A stretch of 64,000 nt of DNA, taken from assembly GCA_016710285.1 (NCBI GenBank), contig JADJXR010000001.1, positions 1,240,001-1,304,000 on the forward strand, written 5' to 3'. Positions 60,573-64,000 of this stretch are shown one piece after another. Position 1 is the stretch's first letter. Every line of letters starts with the position of its first letter. The position numbers and the translations under genes are program-made. Source of the DNA: Chlorobiota bacterium. GTDB taxonomy: Bacteria; Bacteroidota; Ignavibacteria; OLB7. The notes beneath the pieces are model-generated. The model searched no databases and was not told the DNA's origin. It saw nothing but the letters and a program-made list of their open reading frames with translations.

Positions 60573-61979
60573 TCAGCGGCTTAGGATCACGAACTCGGTT
60601 CGGCGATTTTGGGCGCGTCCTTCGTCGGTTCCGTTGTCGGCAATTGGCTGGCGTTCGCCGAACCCGATTGCGGTGATTCGCTCCGGCGCGATTCCCCGCT
60701 TCACCAACGCCTCCTTCACCGCATCGGCGCGGCGTTGCGACAGCTTCACGTTGTAGTTGGGGTCGCCGGTGCTGTTGCGGCTGTCGGTGTGGCCCCGCAG
60801 CTCAATCGTTAGCCGTGGATAGGTTCGCATCAGCGCGTACATATTATCAATGGCCGGCATGGATGTGGATTTAATGGCTGCTTTGTCGAAGTCAAAATTG
60901 ACGTGCAGCAAGGCGATGGTCCCGATGTCGGGGGTGTTGTCGAAAGCGGCTTGGGCGGTAAGGCTATCCTTCCCCAAACAGAGCTTCAGCCGGATGGTGT
61001 GAACGCCGTAATCTTGGGGGTCGTACTCCACGATGTAGTAGTTCCGCAATCGGCGATAGATATCCTCGAACACGTTCTGGAACTCGGCGGTGCGGTAAAT
61101 CTGGTAGTAGCTTCCCCCGGTCCGCAGCGCGATGTCTTGCAGGTACGCCCCGTTCACCCCTTCCCCAAAATCCACCGCGCAGATGGTGATGTTGTTCCGC
61201 TTGGCAAGCGCCACCACGGAGTCTTTATCCATCGTGGAGCTGTTGTCCTGGCCGTCGGTGAAGACCACAATGGCACGGCGGCGGAAGCCTTGCGCGGCCA
61301 TCACCTGCTCAATCCCCGCGGCGATTCCGTTGGCAATCGCTGTTCCGCCGCCAAATCCTTCCAGCCCATTTTTTTTCAGATTCCCCAACAGCTCACCCTG
61401 GTCGGTGGCAACCGGAGATTCCACCACCGTGTGGTGGTCGTAGCGGACCAATGCGATTCCGTCCTCGGCCCGTTTTTGCCGGATGAACTGCTCGGCCCCA
61501 TTCTGCGCGGCAAGTGCGCGGGTTTCCCCCATGGATCCGCTGTTGTCCATCACCAGCGCGACGGCGTGGGGGTCGCGGTCCTGCTCGGTGGCTTCGCGCA
61601 GGGTGTATTTGGTGATTGGGCGGATCTTGCCGTCGAACTCATCCTCGAACCCGCACCACACCGATTTCCATTTCCCAGCCAATCCCCCCGTCAGATAGGC
61701 CCCGGTGGAGTCCAGCAGGTGGAGATAGACGCGAACCTTGTTCGGCTGGTTCGCCTCCACACGGGTTAGGCTGAATGCAGGCTTGCGAAGATCGGAAGGG
61801 GAAGAAGGGACGGGGAGGATGCGGTTGACGTAGATGGGGGAATATCCTGGCGGCGGTGTTGCATCGGTTGCTGCGGCGGGTTCGCCGGTGAAGACTTGGT
61901 TCATCATCACCGGGCAACCGCCAAACGCCACGGAAGCCAGCACCACGGCAACCAGCAGAAATCGCGAAGAGAGGATCAT
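60573..61979 (-). CDS. VWA-domain and OmpA-domain lipoprotein
   Basis: A 468-residue lipoprotein (lipobox LASVAFGGC, lipidated C22). Residues about 138-320 are a von Willebrand A domain with the metal-binding MIDAS DNSGS at 145-149 and the later VVFTDGQDN. Residues about 360-468 are an OmpA-like peptidoglycan-binding domain: VNFDFDKAAIKSTSM, ELRGHTDSRNSTGDPNYN, NRRTEFVILSR. It probably joins an envelope assembly to the cell wall. The start is ATG 61979; a longer frame from 62015 has no ribosome-binding site. Confidence 0.9.
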   Translation of the reverse strand: MILSSRFLLVAVVLASVAFGGCPVMMNQVFTGEPAAATDATPPPGYSPIYVNRILPVPSSPSDLRKPAFSLTRVEANQPNKVRVYLHLLDSTGAYLTGGLAGKWKSVWCGFEDEFDGKIRPITKYTLREATEQDRDPHAVALVMDNSGSMGETRALAAQNGAEQFIRQKRAEDGIALVRYDHHTVVESPVATDQGELLGNLKKNGLEGFGGGTAIANGIAAGIEQVMAAQGFRRRAIVVFTDGQDNSSTMDKDSVVALAKRNNITICAVDFGEGVNGAYLQDIALRTGGSYYQIYRTAEFQNVFEDIYRRLRNYYIVEYDPQDYGVHTIRLKLCLGKDSLTAQAAFDNTPDIGTIALLHVNFDFDKAAIKSTSMPAIDNMYALMRTYPRLTIELRGHTDSRNSTGDPNYNVKLSQRRADAVKEALVKRGIAPERITAIGFGERQPIADNGTDEGRAQNRRTEFVILSR

Positions 61980-62096
61980 GATGTTGTTGGACTGTGTGAA
62001 GCAAAGCCGAAGCAATCGGCGGGGGGAATCGCCCCACCGATTGCAACGGGGAATAGCGCAGATTTTTTTTGCGGATCACTCAGCCGCAAGCACGCA

Positions 62097-64000
62097 TCAC
62101 CGCACCACCACCACCCGAATTCCGGCTGAGAGTTTCCCTGCCACCAGATGGCAGTAGTAGGTTCCGGCAGGAAGCCCCGAAGCGTCCCACAGTTGCTGAT
62201 GCCGACCCGCCGGAAGCATACCGCCCGACAGACGTGCCACGGTTTGGCCCGTGACATCCTGGACAATCACCGTAACCTCCGCCGGCTGCGGCAAGCTGAA
62301 GGAGAGCGTGGTAAGCCCCGACGTTGGCGACGGGTGGCAAGCCACCGCAAGAATTCGCGCGGCTGCGTCGGCATCAACGGCAAGTGGAGGTTCGGTGGTG
62401 GTGTCGGTGTTGGCGTAGGCAGCCACGTAGCCTGCCGATTGGCCGCCGGCAGCGGTGAACGCGCCGCCAACCACCATCATCTTGTTCCCCTGCGTCAGGG
62501 CAATTACCTCGTTGTTCACGCCGCTTCCCAATGCTTCCCAGAAGTTCCCCACGGTGTTGCGGCGGGCAATGTTTTGCACCACCGGGAAGGCACCGTCGCT
62601 TCGCGAAGCGAACACACCACCAACGAACAAGCCATCGCTGTTGGCCAGCAATGCGTTGATGGTTCCGTTCAGCGTGTCAAGCTCGCCGCCGACCTGCGCC
62701 CACGTTCCGTCCTGGGGGTTCCAGCGGTCAATGGCGGTTATCGGGTCGTCCAGCGTCTGCATCGTCACGGCGGTGAACAGGGCATTGCTGGTTGCGGCAA
62801 TCGCGCCGATTTGCTCCACCACCCCTTGCCGCAGCGGGGTCCATGTTGTTCCATCAAATCGGGCAACGGCGTACTTGGTTCCTTCGGTGGTGGCGTAGCC
62901 TCCGGTAACGTACAGATTGCCCGCAAGCGCGGTCATCCCTTCGGCAGTGAACTGCTCGAACAACTTCTGGATTCCTCCACCAGGAACGCTCCATGCCGAA
63001 CCATCCCACCGCACAACGCCAACGGCAGTGTCGCCGCCAACGGGAAGGATGAAGCTCCCCGCCACGTACAGGTTATTGCCAACCGTGGTGATTGCCCGCA
63101 CCAACCCGGGAATGCCATCGGCCACCGCTTCCCATTCCCCCGATGCCGGATTCCAGCGGGCGATGTGCGTTGCCGAAGTGATTCCGGCTTTCTCAAAATT
63201 TCCGCCGGCATAGATTTTTCCATCGCCCCCAATCGCAATCGCCGTCACCTGTCCGTCGGTTCCATTGTTGGCTCCGGTTCCCACCGGGGACCACGCGCCG
63301 GTGGCTTTGTTCCAGCGGGCGATGTTCCGCGCCGGCACGGTCCCCGCCGTCAGGAATCGCCCGCCAACGTACAGGTCATCGCCATCCACCGCCACGGCTT
63401 GCACGCTTGCGCCAAAGCCACCGTTTACCCCCGGGACCGCGCCGGTCCATGCGGTTCCGTTCCATTGGGCAAGGTAGCGCGCCTCGGTTGCGCCAGCGGT
63501 GACGAACTGGCCAACAGCATACAGGTTTGCGCCTTCGGCAGCCAGCGCCGTTGGGGTTCCGTCAACCCCTCCGTTCATGTTGTTCCATGCCGAGCCATTC
63601 CAGCGGGCAATGCCGTTTGCGGCCACCCCGCCAATGGTTTGGAAATCCCCGGCCACGTACAATCCTCCCCCCGCATAACTCACTGCCGTGATGTTTCCAT
63701 CGGGGCTGTTGCTGTTGTTCCCGCCAATTGGGGACCACTGCTTTGTTCCCACATCCCACACCGCAAGGCCGCTGGCATCGGCGGTTCCGGCTTGCAGGAA
63801 GTATCCACCCACGTAGAGTTTGCCCGCGTTCAAGGCTATGGCGGTTGCCTCGCCGTCGGTTCCGGCACCCAGCGAATCCCACGTGGAGTTTGCGCTGTTC
63901 CAGACCGCAAGGTTGTTCACCAGAAGCTCGCCCGCTGCGCCGATTGCGCCGGCAACGTACAGCACGCCACCGTTGGCAACCAGCGCGTTGACCGACCCTT
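62097..64000 (-). CDS. Beta-propeller-like surface protein with T9SS sorting domain, 5' end missing
   Basis: About 634 residues are in the window, and the frame is open to the right edge, so the start lies outside. About ten degenerate repeats of roughly 50-60 residues make up the body, with WNGSAW, GLYVAGDF, LYAVGQF and NIARWN blocks typical of Kelch-like or delta-60 propellers. The C-terminus is a T9SS sorting domain (SPTSGLTTLSFSLPQPAEVT ... GRHQQLWDASGLPAGTYYCH). The protein is predicted to be surface-attached; its ligand is unknown. The GTG at 63965 is internal and not a start. Confidence 0.88.
   Translation of the reverse strand, partial: GSVNALVANGGVLYVAGAIGAAGELLVNNLAVWNSANSTWDSLGAGTDGEATAIALNAGKLYVGGYFLQAGTADASGLAVWDVGTKQWSPIGGNNSNSPDGNITAVSYAGGGLYVAGDFQTIGGVAANGIARWNGSAWNNMNGGVDGTPTALAAEGANLYAVGQFVTAGATEARYLAQWNGTAWTGAVPGVNGGFGASVQAVAVDGDDLYVGGRFLTAGTVPARNIARWNKATGAWSPVGTGANNGTDGQVTAIAIGGDGKIYAGGNFEKAGITSATHIARWNPASGEWEAVADGIPGLVRAITTVGNNLYVAGSFILPVGGDTAVGVVRWDGSAWSVPGGGIQKLFEQFTAEGMTALAGNLYVTGGYATTEGTKYAVARFDGTTWTPLRQGVVEQIGAIAATSNALFTAVTMQTLDDPITAIDRWNPQDGTWAQVGGELDTLNGTINALLANSDGLFVGGVFASRSDGAFPVVQNIARRNTVGNFWEALGSGVNNEVIALTQGNKMMVVGGAFTAAGGQSAGYVAAYANTDTTTEPPLAVDADAAARILAVACHPSPTSGLTTLSFSLPQPAEVTVIVQDVTGQTVARLSGGMLPAGRHQQLWDASGLPAGTYYCHLVAGKLSAGIRVVVVR

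Noticed and set aside
1..64000. tRNA, rRNA, IS transposase, integrase or attachment site
   Set aside because: No convincing candidate was seen. The AT-rich cassette has flanking repeats but no recombinase gene.

Overview
This 64 kb window is a GC-rich bacterial chromosome segment, probably from the Bacteroidota/Chlorobiota/Kapabacteria (FCB) side of the tree. Four encoded proteins end in the Por/T9SS-type C-terminal sorting domain (NPFNPST-like start, GIYYA/GLYYA-like end). There are large choice-of-anchor-D surface proteins, an OmpA-like protein and many lipoproteins, all typical of that group. The species cannot be fixed from the sequence alone. I see no rRNA, tRNA, transposase or CRISPR array.

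Layout. 1-2845 (minus): a membrane-anchored HELAH metallopeptidase cut by the left edge, and a GNAT acetyltransferase. 2852-4407: a gene-free mosaic of dispersed intergenic repeats. 4408-9795: a 1795-residue secreted protein made mostly of about fifty 17-residue repeats resembling trimeric-autotransporter or tail-fibre heads. 9951-17225: a DeaD-type RNA helicase, an AT-rich thioredoxin-fold lipoprotein, an SDR-type epimerase and a TPR/LuxR-type regulator. 17667-20876: a 237-bp direct repeat flanks a visibly AT-rich two-gene membrane/secreted cassette, and the second repeat copy sits just upstream of the next operon.

20970-28362 (plus) is the most interesting part. It holds a metzincin protease with a PPC domain; a 935-residue fusion of amidase, alpha/beta hydrolase and metacaspase; a gluzincin (M4-like) protease; a two-TM/coiled-coil/prokaryotic-YEATS-like protein; and a small holin-sized membrane protein. 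Hydrolases against peptidoglycan, ester bonds and proteins are tied to a caspase and a membrane-anchored pYEATS-like sensor. This composition fits a conflict, immunity or regulated-lysis system and I cannot match it to a named one. A 1665-residue Tat-type protein (28442-33439) converges on it.

33679-44680 (minus): two giant choice-of-anchor-D/T9SS surface proteins and an OmpA-family protein with a long polyproline stretch. All three are broken by single-base frameshifts, most of them at G/C runs, which points to sequence error or slippage rather than decay. 45128-49545 (minus): a small secreted protein, a deoxyhypusine-synthase-like enzyme, a vanadium-haloperoxidase-like lipoprotein and a beta-barrel protein. 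49771-51853 (plus): purN, queF and queD (the last two with ATGA overlap) and a lipoprotein. 52004-55188 (minus): three tandem secreted cyclophilins and uppP. 55561-64000: an OYE-family flavoenzyme, a lipoprotein, a helical protein of unknown role, a secreted phospholipase D with a T9SS tail, a VWA-OmpA lipoprotein, and a beta-propeller-like T9SS protein cut by the right edge.
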